64,000 nucleotides of DNA, taken from NCBI RefSeq assembly GCF_900187445.1, contig NZ_FYEB01000001.1, positions 1,178,001 through 1,242,000 on the forward strand, given 5' to 3'. Shown one piece after another: positions 26,363 to 35,443 of this stretch. The DNA is from Pseudomonas sp. Irchel s3b2. Its GTDB lineage: Bacteria; Pseudomonadota; Gammaproteobacteria; Pseudomonadales; Pseudomonadaceae. The translations under genes and the position numbers were made by a program. Position 1 is the first letter of the stretch. Each line of letters begins with the position of its first letter. A model generated the notes under the pieces. The model saw only the letters and a list, made by a program, of their open reading frames with translations, made no database searches and was not told the origin of the DNA.

Positions 26363-27131
26363 TGTAGTCCAGCCATCGCAAAATTACAGACGACATCCGT
26401 GGAGGAATTACCCCCAGGGCCCAGCATCCGAGGTTCAAGGGGAAGGGGAAACTGATGCGTGCCTGATCGGCTGCCAAGCCGCGACGTATCCGCTGTGCGG
26501 CTTTGTCCGGGTTCCACAGCAGCGGCTTCGGCCCAGGCATTTCGACGCACATTTTCGACTCGACATAACCCGGCATGATCACATTGATCCGCACGCCATC
26601 GGCGGCGACCAAATCGCGCATGGCTTCGCCATAAGCTTTCATCGCCGCTTTGCTGGCGCTGTAGCTGGGTGTGACAGGCAGTCCGCGCCAACCGGCAAGG
26701 GAACTGAACAGCGCGATCTGGCCGTGCTTTCGAGTACGCATGGCCGGCAACGCCGCTTGCACGGTCGCAATGGCCGCCATGACGTTCACTTCGATCAAGG
26801 CCTGGGACAGTTCCCAGACTTCATCTTCCGCGTTCGGGCCCGTAGCGGTATTGACCCCGGCACCGACGATGATCAGGTCCGGTTGCTCGGTTTCACTGAT
26901 CTGGCTGATCCACTCGCGCACCGCAACCAGGTCCTGGACGTCGAGCGCGTGCAGGATCACCCGGGCGCCGGCAGCGCGGCATTGCCCGGCCAATTCTTCC
27001 AGGCGCTCGGTGCGTCGGCCTTGCAGGATCAGGGTCACGCCCGGTGCGGCATAGGCAGGTGCCAGCGCACCGCCGATGCCACCCGTGGCGCCAGTAATAA
27101 GAATGCAGCGTGGGTTTTTGTGCCGGGTCAT
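26355..27131 (-). CDS. Short-chain dehydrogenase/reductase (RkpH-like)
   Basis: Classical SDR of 258 residues. The nucleotide-binding motif TGATGGIG is at 13-20, an NAG-type strand at about 91 (GAGVNT), and the catalytic Ser143/Ser144, Tyr157 and Lys161 are in FSSLAGW and YSASK. A basic residue pair after the second strand (GRRTERL) suggests NADPH preference. The C-terminus is hydrophobic (MSSVILRWLDY), as in membrane-associated ketosphinganine reductases. It overlaps kpsS by four bases and the LtaS-like gene by eight. I infer that it reduces the ketone made by the oxoamine synthase; RkpH holds the same position in rhizobia. Confidence 0.87.
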   Translation of the reverse strand: MTRHKNPRCILITGATGGIGGALAPAYAAPGVTLILQGRRTERLEELAGQCRAAGARVILHALDVQDLVAVREWISQISETEQPDLIIVGAGVNTATGPNAEDEVWELSQALIEVNVMAAIATVQAALPAMRTRKHGQIALFSSLAGWRGLPVTPSYSASKAAMKAYGEAMRDLVAADGVRINVIMPGYVESKMCVEMPGPKPLLWNPDKAAQRIRRGLAADQARISFPFPLNLGCWALGVIPPRMSSVILRWLDYSA

Positions 27132-28450
27132 AAGTACCGTTCAATCCTGGAGGTTTTTGCCATCAGCACTTCCAGCGAATTGTTCACGGCCATGTCGATG
27201 CCACAGCGCGTATAGAAGCCGCCATTGACCTGGGTCGTATGAATCACTGTGCTGCGAAAGCGCTGGAACAGCGTAGGGTCAGGCGGTTCTGGCATGCGCC
27301 AGAAGTCGTCGAGGCTGCCTTGGTGGGTCAAGCCCTTGAGTGCATAAATCGGATTGCTCAGGGCGATGGTCGGCACGTTGTGCATCAACGAAGAACCGCC
27401 CACGGTGCTGTTCACAGTGATCACTCCGGCCACGTGCGACAGCAGCGTCGGCATGTGACCGCTTTCCAGAAAGTCCACCCGATCGGCAATGCCGAATTTG
27501 CCGGCAATGCGCAGGGTGATGCGATGGTAGTTGACGATGCCCGGCGTCAGCGGATGGTTCTTGACGACCAGGCGCGCATCACTGGGCGCATGACGGGCAA
27601 ACGAGGCCAGCACATGTTTCAACACGTCTTTCATGGTGTTGAACTGAGAGTGGTCGCGGATTTGTGCGTCACTGTCCAGTTGTAGGGGCAGCAGGAACGT
27701 CGGGTGACGGTTGCGTGCCACTTCACTGATGACCGATGAATCTCGTCCCTTGGCGCTCGCCAGACGAATGCCCTGGCGAATGTAGCCGGCATATTCGACC
27801 GCTGCGTTGAAAGGCGCGTGGGTCTTGTAGTGCGGGAAGCAGATTTTGTTCAGGGCGCCACCGACGTGATACATCACATCGTGGAACGCCCGGGAAGTGA
27901 AGGACAACTTGAACGAGTTACCGTTGTGGTAACGCGGAATGTACTTGCCGACTTCCCGATACCATTCCGGATCCCTTGGTAGCAACGAATGGTTGTTCAC
28001 CCCGTCACGCTCCAGCGTGACCCAGTAAGGCCGGAAGTACCCTTCTTCGAAAACATGCACCCGCACGCCCAGGCGTTTCGCCAGCGTAACGGCTGGCAAA
28101 TGCACCGGGCGACAGTCGCCGAACAGCACCAGATCGGTGATGCCGTTCGCCTTGAAGGTTTGGCTGTAGAACTCCTCGAGCTGTTCGGGACGCGCCGAAT
28201 AAAACACCCGCGAACCCGCGCCGTACAGGGTATCGCCCATATTGAAACTGACGGATTTGACCCACTGCCCTTCGGCACGCAGGGCTTGAACCAAGCGCGC
28301 AAAAAAGGGTGAGCTGACACCTTGCAGAAACAAAAAGGAGTTGCGCGGTCTGGTCGACACGGAGCGTCTTGCAATACCAGCGGGGGCCAACTGTTCTTTT
28401 ACGATGTTCTCAAGACGATAGGGAGCAACCGTTGAATCACTTCTTGCCAT
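27128..28450 (-). CDS. kpsS: Capsule polysaccharide modification protein KpsS
   Basis: Protein of 440 residues in the KpsS/LipB family, which adds the first beta-Kdo to the lipid acceptor of group 2-type capsules. It has the family opening FLFLQGVSSPFFARL at about 45-59, then a VKSVSFNMGD motif, an FEEGYFRPYWVTLE motif at about 135-148 and a C-terminal TVNSTVGGSSL motif at about 351-361. The ATG at 28450 has a GGAAAG ribosome site and starts 52 bases inside the end of kpsC. It ends by a four-base overlap with the SDR gene. Confidence 0.9.
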   Translation of the reverse strand: MARSDSTVAPYRLENIVKEQLAPAGIARRSVSTRPRNSFLFLQGVSSPFFARLVQALRAEGQWVKSVSFNMGDTLYGAGSRVFYSARPEQLEEFYSQTFKANGITDLVLFGDCRPVHLPAVTLAKRLGVRVHVFEEGYFRPYWVTLERDGVNNHSLLPRDPEWYREVGKYIPRYHNGNSFKLSFTSRAFHDVMYHVGGALNKICFPHYKTHAPFNAAVEYAGYIRQGIRLASAKGRDSSVISEVARNRHPTFLLPLQLDSDAQIRDHSQFNTMKDVLKHVLASFARHAPSDARLVVKNHPLTPGIVNYHRITLRIAGKFGIADRVDFLESGHMPTLLSHVAGVITVNSTVGGSSLMHNVPTIALSNPIYALKGLTHQGSLDDFWRMPEPPDPTLFQRFRSTVIHTTQVNGGFYTRCGIDMAVNNSLEVLMAKTSRIERYL

Positions 28451-30414
28451 CTTGGCTTCTTTCCTTGAGCTGGTACTTCATGCCAGTTCTGCAGTTCCAA
28501 TAGAGTTCGTTCGGGGGTGGTGAATTTTTGCGTGATGCGGCTTACATAAGTCGGGTAGTTGATCAGGGTGCCGGCCACCAGCTCGTCGAGACTCAAGCGT
28601 CTGGTGCGACGCGCCTGAACCTCGGGGTGCATATCTTCATCCGTGGTCAAACCCCAGCCGGCATAAAACGGCTGGCCATACGTGGTGACCGGAATCCCTC
28701 GCAGCAAGGCTTCGAAGCCGGATTGGGAAGTCAGTACATGAACCTCATCCACTTCCAGCAGCAATTGGTGAAAGGGCACATCACCCACCACCTGATTGCA
28801 CCAGTGCGCCGTCTGCTCTTCGTCCTCGCCGCGCTGGCGTGTCCCGGCCATCACTTCCGGATGCGGTTTGTAGAGCAGCCAGGCCTGCGGATGGCGCTCG
28901 CGCACCGCTCGCAACAAATCGAGATTGCGGCGAATGCGGTGAGCGCCGTACCGAATCGAGGCATCGGACTCAACCTGGCCCGGCACCAGAATGACCTTGC
29001 TCACGCCGGCGGGCCGCTTCCACTGCATGCCGGGGAGGTTGTATTTGGTAACGCCGGCGGCACAAATCGCTTCACGCAGGGCGCCTGCCCGATCCAGCAG
29101 GGCAGGGCTGCAGGCGTCGTTTTGCAAGTTGTGTTCAAGGCGCGAAGGGCGCGTGGCGTCGTAGTAGATGCCCAGATCGTCGAAGACCCAGGACAGTGGG
29201 CGAACTTTCTTTGCGCCAAGGCCGACTGAGCGCAGGAAGCCGTCTTCGACCCGGCCGATATGACAGTGGCTGTTCTTGATGGCCAATGCCGAATCGTGCA
29301 TGCAGCCCCAGCTAACGACCGGGACGGTTGTCTCTGCGTGGCGACCGGCGAAACGGATGGATGAACCGTTGAAAAAATCCGCCACCAGCGGCCGCTTCCA
29401 CTTGGAAAAACCAAACATCTGCAGGTTTTCCGGCAAGCGACTGCGCATCCGCCGTTGCAGGCCGAGCCAGGCCAGCACCACTTCGGGCTCGCAGGGCTGA
29501 CCAGATTCCGGGTCCACATAACGCGGGTATTCAACCAGTGCCGCATGCAGCAACTGTTCAAGGCTGACCGGCTGACGACGCGACGGCGCAGGCCGTGCAT
29601 CCCGAGTCAAACCCCAACCGGCATAAAACGGCATGCCGAACGTGTGCACCGGCTTTTCCCATAGCAGCGCTTCGAAGCCCAGTTGCGAAGTCATCACGTA
29701 CACCGCCTGGACTTCGCTCAGTAACTCGGCGGGATGAACATTACGGCTGATCACCTGGACTCGCGGCCGTTTGCTCAGTGCTGCCAGATCAAAGTGGCCC
29801 TGCTTGCGACCCGCCACCACATCCGGATGGACCTTCACCACCACCGTGCTGTGAGTGTGCTCATCGAGTGCAGCCTGGAGCATGCGCTCGAAATCAGCAT
29901 CACCGGCACCCTGAAGTGAGGCATCGCCCTTGGTCTGGTCAGCGACCAAGACGCAAGGTTGCGGTAACTCGCAACGTTCGATACGGGCGTTGTTGTACTT
30001 GGAAACGCGCTCTTGCCGCCAGCTCGCCTGCAGGGCCCGGGCTCTAAGAATCTGAGACTCACTCAAGGTTGTCGGGATCAACACTTCCAGGCGCGACAGC
30101 GCGTTGGCATCGTGATAAATGCCCAGGTCATCGACGACCAGCGACAGCGGCGGCTCATCCGCTCCAAGGCCCATCGAACGCAAAAAACCATCCTCTACCG
30201 ACAGCACAGGCAGACCGGCTTTTTGGGCTTCCCGTTGGGCGAGCAGTGCGCTTGGTTTGCGTCCCCATGCCAGCAACACATCGGCTTGCGCGATGTCACG
30301 AGTCGAACCCGACAACAATCGGTAGTCGGGCAACAGGGCAGGCAGGGTAGTGACTTGCTGAACGCCTTTGGACAGAGCCAACAGGCACGGGCGATTCAGG
30401 AGGCTATTGTCCAT
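28399..30414 (-). CDS. kpsC: Capsule polysaccharide Kdo-transferase KpsC (two-module)
   Basis: Full-length KpsC of 671 residues with the two internally repeated modules typical of the family. The motif VEDGFLRSMGLG occurs at about 73-84 and again as VEDGFLRSVGLG at about 390. FYAGWGLT also occurs in both modules. In group 2-type capsules the two modules alternate beta-2,4 and beta-2,7 Kdo additions to extend the poly-Kdo linker. It is the first gene of a tightly overlapping minus-strand operon: kpsC, kpsS, SDR, LtaS-like, GNAT, KpsC-like. Confidence 0.93.
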   Translation of the reverse strand: MDNSLLNRPCLLALSKGVQQVTTLPALLPDYRLLSGSTRDIAQADVLLAWGRKPSALLAQREAQKAGLPVLSVEDGFLRSMGLGADEPPLSLVVDDLGIYHDANALSRLEVLIPTTLSESQILRARALQASWRQERVSKYNNARIERCELPQPCVLVADQTKGDASLQGAGDADFERMLQAALDEHTHSTVVVKVHPDVVAGRKQGHFDLAALSKRPRVQVISRNVHPAELLSEVQAVYVMTSQLGFEALLWEKPVHTFGMPFYAGWGLTRDARPAPSRRQPVSLEQLLHAALVEYPRYVDPESGQPCEPEVVLAWLGLQRRMRSRLPENLQMFGFSKWKRPLVADFFNGSSIRFAGRHAETTVPVVSWGCMHDSALAIKNSHCHIGRVEDGFLRSVGLGAKKVRPLSWVFDDLGIYYDATRPSRLEHNLQNDACSPALLDRAGALREAICAAGVTKYNLPGMQWKRPAGVSKVILVPGQVESDASIRYGAHRIRRNLDLLRAVRERHPQAWLLYKPHPEVMAGTRQRGEDEEQTAHWCNQVVGDVPFHQLLLEVDEVHVLTSQSGFEALLRGIPVTTYGQPFYAGWGLTTDEDMHPEVQARRTRRLSLDELVAGTLINYPTYVSRITQKFTTPERTLLELQNWHEVPAQGKKPRWQEVIQRLLPIVLRTS

Positions 30415-30826
30415 AAAAAAACGGCGGGTATCCGTGGGTGACGCACTCGATGGCGAGACGCGTGAAAATCCAGAAGCGCCTCAGGCAACGCTCTTCCATA
30501 GGTGGCACGATGATAATACAAAGCTGACAATTTATAACGATAAAGAAGGAAAATTTCCTACAAATAGGGGGCGTTATCGGGTGGGGGCTGCGCTGAGCGG
30601 TGTGGGTTGTTAGGGTTTGTGGCGAAAAGCGAAAGCTGTACGCCGATCCCTGTAGGAGCGGGCTTGCCCGCGAAGCTGTTGATCTTGCCGTTGCTTCGGC
30701 TTCTGATCTGATCTTGATGTCTGCTCCTTTTCCCCAGAAGCGGCCGTGACCACAGAAACGGATAGGTACTCCAAAAACACCAAGCCCCGGCAGTGAATCT
30801 CTATAGCTCAATAGATGTGTAGATAC
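30415..30826. other. Gap between kpsC and the kinase gene (about 410 bases)
   Basis: No gene is visible. The kpsC-proximal half (about 30490-30575) is AT-rich and likely holds the kpsC promoter. I cannot fix its boxes; TATAAA and TATTAT elements are present on the minus strand but not at good spacing from a -35. A single REP unit lies at 30651-30676. No JUMPStart-like element was found. Confidence 0.5.
30651..30676. repeat. Single REP unit
   Basis: TGTAGGAGCGGGCTTGCCCG, one arm of the GTAGGAGC family without an inverted partner nearby. It is the last REP unit before a stretch of about 14 kb that has none. Confidence 0.7.
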
Positions 30827-31882
30827 CTATGCGGGAAGGGGGAGCGCCAACAGGTAGTCATACTTCTCACGCAAGGACGTCATTTTTTCTTTTTTCCGGT
30901 ACTCGGCAATCGTCTCCGGCCGCAAGCAGTGCCACAGCGAATTCAGCAGGAAAATATAATTGAGGTTGAGCATCGCGCTCTGCCGATCGAATCGTTCATC
31001 CAGCGCTTGGGCATAGGCCTGCAAAAACTCATCTCGCACCTTGATAAAGCCCGGCAAATCATTGCGCCGAAAGATCGCGCTCAGATACGCGCCGCCATCG
31101 AAACCGATACGCCCGACCTTGACCTCGCTCCAGTCGATCAATTGCAGCCCTTGGGGTGAGAGGAAGAGGTTCTTGCGCAAATAGTCCATATGGCAAAAAC
31201 AGCGCTGGCTGTTCCTGGCCGTTGCGGCCGCTCGGCGCAGCGTCGGGCTCAAGGCGCGCATCTGGTCAGCCAGACCGCTGAATCGCTCATCCAGTTTGGC
31301 CAGGTTCTCCAAGGCAGGTAAAAAGCGCTGGTAATTGAAACGTGACCGCAGCAGATACCAGGGGCGAAAAAAATCCATCGTCCAGAACTTGTGAGCCTGC
31401 CACCGCGAAGTCCGTTGCACATGTCGGCTGGACAAGGTTTCGATTTCGGCTATTCCCCGTGCCACATTCACGGCTATCGCCGCCATTCGCGGTGCTCGCC
31501 CTTGAACGTAGTCGGTAAAAATCAGGCTTTCCCAGGGCGTTTCGATAACGCCCAGGCACGTGGGGTGCTTGAAGTGAACACTGTCGGCCAGCACATCCCG
31601 CTCACGATAAAAACGCGACTCCAGGCTGGTGATGAACCCGACTTTACGAATCGATTTTTCGACCACGTCCAGTGTTGCACCGGTGCCGAGTTCGGTCAGC
31701 CGGTGATGGCGCACGTAATTGACGAACGAAGCGTTGGACGCCAAATCAGTCGTGGTAATGCTGAATCCGTCCGCCCGATAAGTCGGCAAAAGAAAACCCA
31801 AGCGTTTTTCCAGCGTGGCATGGCTTAACCAGAACGCATGCCTGCCGCTGACTGATAGTTCGGTATTCGATTCGCTGCTCAT
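30827..31882 (-). CDS. APH/choline-kinase-fold phosphotransferase
   Basis: Kinase-like protein of about 351 residues. The catalytic loop HMDYLRKN (H-x-D-x4-N) and the metal-binding IDWSEV after it match the aminoglycoside/choline kinase superfamily. It lies between kpsC (same strand) and kpsF (divergent), so the acceptor is plausibly a capsule sugar or the lipid anchor rather than an antibiotic. The frame runs to 31924, but the ATG at 31882 (MSSESNTELS) with GGAAC before it is preferred. No signal peptide, so cytoplasmic. The substrate is unknown. Confidence 0.75.
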   Translation of the reverse strand: MSSESNTELSVSGRHAFWLSHATLEKRLGFLLPTYRADGFSITTTDLASNASFVNYVRHHRLTELGTGATLDVVEKSIRKVGFITSLESRFYRERDVLADSVHFKHPTCLGVIETPWESLIFTDYVQGRAPRMAAIAVNVARGIAEIETLSSRHVQRTSRWQAHKFWTMDFFRPWYLLRSRFNYQRFLPALENLAKLDERFSGLADQMRALSPTLRRAAATARNSQRCFCHMDYLRKNLFLSPQGLQLIDWSEVKVGRIGFDGGAYLSAIFRRNDLPGFIKVRDEFLQAYAQALDERFDRQSAMLNLNYIFLLNSLWHCLRPETIAEYRKKEKMTSLREKYDYLLALPLPA

Positions 31883-32148
31883 GCGTTCCAACTGTAAACA
31901 ACCATCCGGTTTCTGGCCTGACACACACGTGAAGGGCGCAGCGTCCTTGCCGACTGTTTATAACAGTCGCTCAGAAGGGGCGCGATAGTACGGATTCCGA
32001 CCGGCCATTGCCATGTTCGCGGCCCGACGCTAAGGAAAATGGCGTTTTTTTTCCGGGAGGTCATCAGAATGATGGCAATGTTAGTTTTCGTCAGCCTATT
32101 GAGTCGTTAACATACGCGCCACTTAAATCAAGGAACGATCGTTTCCCC

Positions 32149-33084
32149 ATGAATCACCTTCCCATCGCCAAAGATGCACTCTGCGCCCAGGCGCAAGCCA
32201 TCAGCCAACTCGCAGAACGTCTGGATGGCGAGTTCCAGCGCGCCGTAGAACTCATCCTCGGTTGCAAGGGCCGCGCGGCGGTCTGCGGCATGGGCAAATC
32301 CGGGCTGATCGGCCAGAAAATGGTCGCCACCTTCGCCTCCACCGGCACCCCGAGCCTGTTCCTGCATCCGGCCGAAGCCTTCCACGGCGACCTCGGCATG
32401 CTCAAGCCGATCGACGTACTGATCCTGATTTCCTACAGCGGCGAAACCGAAGAAGTCATCAAGCTGATCCCGAGCCTCAAATCCTTCGGCAACAAAATCA
32501 TCGCCATGACCGGCAACGGCCAATCGACCCTGGCCAAACACGCCGACATCTGGCTCGACATCTCCGTCGACCGCGAAGTCTGCCCGAACAACCTGGCACC
32601 GACCACCTCGACCCTCGCCACCATGGCCATGGGCGACGCACTGGCCGTGGCACTGATCGCCGCGCTGGACTTCAAACCGATGGACTTCGCCCGCTACCAC
32701 CCCGGCGGCAGCCTCGGCCGCAAACTGCTGACCCGCGTCAGCGACGTCATGCACACCAACATCCCCAAAGTCACCCGCGACACTTCATTCCACGACTGCC
32801 TGCTGGTCATGACCTCCAGCCGCCTCGGCCTGGCCCTGGTGATGGAACAAGACAAACTGATCGGCATCGTCACCGACGGCGACCTGCGCCGCGCGTTGCT
32901 GGACAACCCGGGGGTTGTAAATGAAAACGTGGCGACGTTCCTGACGCCGAATCCGCATACGGTCAAGGCGTCTGCCCAGTTGTCTGAAGCTGAGGCTTAT
33001 ATGCTGGATCACAAGATTCGGGCATTGCCGGTGACGGCGGATGAGGGAGATGAGGTTGTGGGGGTTGTGGAGATTTTTGATTGA
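32149..33084 (+). CDS. kpsF: Arabinose-5-phosphate isomerase KpsF/KdsD type
   Basis: Converts ribulose-5-phosphate to arabinose-5-phosphate, the first step to Kdo. The protein has 311 residues: a SIS domain at about 30-190 (CGMGKSGLIGQKM, SYSGETEEV, AFHGDLGML) and two CBS domains from about 200. A housekeeping kdsD is expected elsewhere in the genome, so this copy likely serves capsule Kdo. The ATG at 32149 begins the conserved MNHLPIAKDAL; an upstream in-frame start at 32008 has no ribosome site. The 32.9-33.1 kb end of the gene shows the GC drop into the accessory block. Confidence 0.92.
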   Translation: MNHLPIAKDALCAQAQAISQLAERLDGEFQRAVELILGCKGRAAVCGMGKSGLIGQKMVATFASTGTPSLFLHPAEAFHGDLGMLKPIDVLILISYSGETEEVIKLIPSLKSFGNKIIAMTGNGQSTLAKHADIWLDISVDREVCPNNLAPTTSTLATMAMGDALAVALIAALDFKPMDFARYHPGGSLGRKLLTRVSDVMHTNIPKVTRDTSFHDCLLVMTSSRLGLALVMEQDKLIGIVTDGDLRRALLDNPGVVNENVATFLTPNPHTVKASAQLSEAEAYMLDHKIRALPVTADEGDEVVGVVEIFD

Positions 33085-33292
33085 GGATCTTTGCTTGAGG
33101 CCCTTGATCAAGCATTCCTGAAAGTTCGAGTGATGCAGTGGGCTATTTACTTCGTTTCTTCCCGCAGCATTAGCCTTGAAGGATTCGGAGTAAATCAGGG
33201 TGTGTAGTTTGTCTTAGTAATTCAATTTAGAAGATGTTTACCTGGATAATTCTACTGCAACAAAGGTTATCCAGCGGATAAAAGGATCCCAA

Positions 33293-35443
33293 GTGGCAAG
33301 CTCTAGTAGCGGAATATATATATTTATTGATCCTTTTAACCGAGCGGACAGCGGCGTCACTGCCTATGTCAGATTGGCAGGGGAGCAATTGTCTGCGCTA
33401 GGGTTAGAAGTTGGAGTAATTCAGATAAGCAGCTTGGAAACTATTGAGGATTTTCGAGTAAGAGTGAAGGCTGAGATTCTGGGTTTTAAAGAGAATATAA
33501 CTTGTATCGAGGCGCCCGAGTCGCTTGCTGCTACATGTTTGGTGCCGACGGCATACCCAATACATATACGGTTGCATTGCTCCAGAAGTCTTGGTGCGGC
33601 AGTTCAAGGTCTACCTCACACCCCATCTGCTGTTAGCAAAGAACAAAAAGAAATATCCCGCGCCCGTTTTCTCAGCTCTCCATCATGGGCTTCGTATTTT
33701 GCTAGCTGTGCACTATTCAAATTTAATAAAATCCCATATGCCTATCCAAATCCGGCGCCAAAAATAAGCGCTAGGGCAAATCATGTGCAAAAATTTGATG
33801 TGACTTTCGTGGGGCGGTTCCAACGCCTTAAGGGAATAATGTATCTGGCAGAGATAGTCTCCAGGCTTCCGCAATTAAGGTTTGCGATTGTATGTCCGCC
33901 TACGGATAGCACTATTCTCAATGATTTTAAGAATGTAACTTTCTTTGATGGTCGCGTGATGGCGAAGAGTGAAATCTATTCACTATCAAAGATAGTTGTA
34001 GTCCCCAGTATATTTGAAACAGCCTCTATGGTTGCTATAGAAGCCTTAGCATTTCGTTGTAAAGTTGTATTGTGGCAACACTTGGGAGTGGTGGAATATT
34101 TTGATGGAAACTCCAATCTGGTTTCCGTGCCCTCAGGTGATATCGCATCGTTCGTATCGAAGATTGAAGGTGCTCTGAAAACGCCGTGGAAAGATCAGAA
34201 TAATGTATCTGAAAAATTAAACCTGACCTTTCGTGAAGGAATAACGCAGCTGTTGGCTGAGAATGACAATAAAAAAAATCTTATTCACCGCCCCGCCGCA
34301 AACATAGAGAATTATCTAAAGAACTTGGTTCAAAGCCAGCAGGAACAAATGAAAAAAAAGAAAAGCTCTACACTTGTCAGGAAAGCTCAAAAATTAATTT
34401 TTCACCCGGTCGCTTTTTTTCGAGACTCCACGGAGGCGAAATATTTGCGCAGGAAGATTTCTGAGCGCAAACTAAAAAAGTTGATGGCACTAAGAGAGGA
34501 GTTTAAAAATCACCCCGACTTCATGGTTCAACCATCGGTAAGTGATTTGGTGGCTGAGCCTTCAATCGGCGCAAACGTAGCTTTGGATTCAAACGCCTCT
34601 TTCCCGTCCAGAGACTATTGCACTGTAATAGAGGAAAGTGGACGGATAGAGGTTAGGGTTAGTGAGTCGAAGCCAGCGGGATACTCTATCGCCTTCATGC
34701 ATCACGAATTCGAAGATGAATCATTGGTGCAAAAAATTGTTGATGATCTAAATCAGTTTGAAGATTTCAAGTATGTAAATTCTTCAAGAATGAAGTTTGG
34801 AAAATTTAATGTTTCGGAAGCTCAGTCGGCTTTGTCAATTGTAAATCGAATAGATATAAAGAATAAAAATAGTCTATCTTTTTTGAATTTTATTGTATTG
34901 CTGAATGCTCCTAGCAATGTATGCAATGCGCTGCGTTATGCAGGGGTAGAGCAAAAGATAATTTTGATAAAAACATGCAGCGACTTGTCTGTCGACCCAG
35001 ACTCCGTAGATGGTGTTGTTTCAACGGATGCTGAAGATGTAAAAAATAGTAAGCTCAGACGTGTTATTAAAATAGAAACGGTAGATGGCATCTCGCTGGC
35101 TATGCGGCGAATTCTGCAAGAAGGCTTTCCGAAAAAGCGCGACATGTTGCTGCCCCTGCATATCCGCGGGGTATGTGCATTCGATAAGGCAGATTTCGTT
35201 GGTTTTGATGAGCATCATCACCAGGGAATACTAAAAATAAGAAAGACGGATTATACAAGCTCGAAAACGATGATGGATATTTACGAAAAAGTATCGAATT
35301 CAATCGTGGGTATTGCAGTGCTTGAGTCGACTTACATGCGTTATCGAAGTCTTTGTGAAGCAGTAGAAGCGGGTCATTCCGCCACAAGCCTGATTGAAGC
35401 GTGTTTGATGGATGGGGGGCTATTTGATGTTAAAGAAGTATAA
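33293..35443 (+). CDS. Large capsule glycosyltransferase, GT4-like N-terminal domain with unknown C-terminal domain
   Basis: Protein of 716 residues starting at GTG, supported by AAGGA six to eight bases before it. Residues ~1-320 look like a GT-B retaining glycosyltransferase: VGRFQRLKGI near 178, and the E-x7-E pair Glu242/Glu250 in IFETASMVAIEAL. Residues ~350-385 hold a KLIFHPVAFFRDS-type basic segment seen in several capsule polymerases and transferases. Residues ~430-716 are a second region I cannot assign. The gene is AT-rich, unlike kpsF, and begins a plus-strand run of five overlapping or closely spaced genes. It probably elongates the capsule repeat; the sugar is unknown. Confidence 0.7.
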   Translation: MASSSSGIYIFIDPFNRADSGVTAYVRLAGEQLSALGLEVGVIQISSLETIEDFRVRVKAEILGFKENITCIEAPESLAATCLVPTAYPIHIRLHCSRSLGAAVQGLPHTPSAVSKEQKEISRARFLSSPSWASYFASCALFKFNKIPYAYPNPAPKISARANHVQKFDVTFVGRFQRLKGIMYLAEIVSRLPQLRFAIVCPPTDSTILNDFKNVTFFDGRVMAKSEIYSLSKIVVVPSIFETASMVAIEALAFRCKVVLWQHLGVVEYFDGNSNLVSVPSGDIASFVSKIEGALKTPWKDQNNVSEKLNLTFREGITQLLAENDNKKNLIHRPAANIENYLKNLVQSQQEQMKKKKSSTLVRKAQKLIFHPVAFFRDSTEAKYLRRKISERKLKKLMALREEFKNHPDFMVQPSVSDLVAEPSIGANVALDSNASFPSRDYCTVIEESGRIEVRVSESKPAGYSIAFMHHEFEDESLVQKIVDDLNQFEDFKYVNSSRMKFGKFNVSEAQSALSIVNRIDIKNKNSLSFLNFIVLLNAPSNVCNALRYAGVEQKIILIKTCSDLSVDPDSVDGVVSTDAEDVKNSKLRRVIKIETVDGISLAMRRILQEGFPKKRDMLLPLHIRGVCAFDKADFVGFDEHHHQGILKIRKTDYTSSKTMMDIYEKVSNSIVGIAVLESTYMRYRSLCEAVEAGHSATSLIEACLMDGGLFDVKEV

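Noticed and set aside
30827..31882. Aminoglycoside resistance gene
   Set aside because: Only the general kinase motifs match; the capsule context and length do not suggest an antibiotic substrate.
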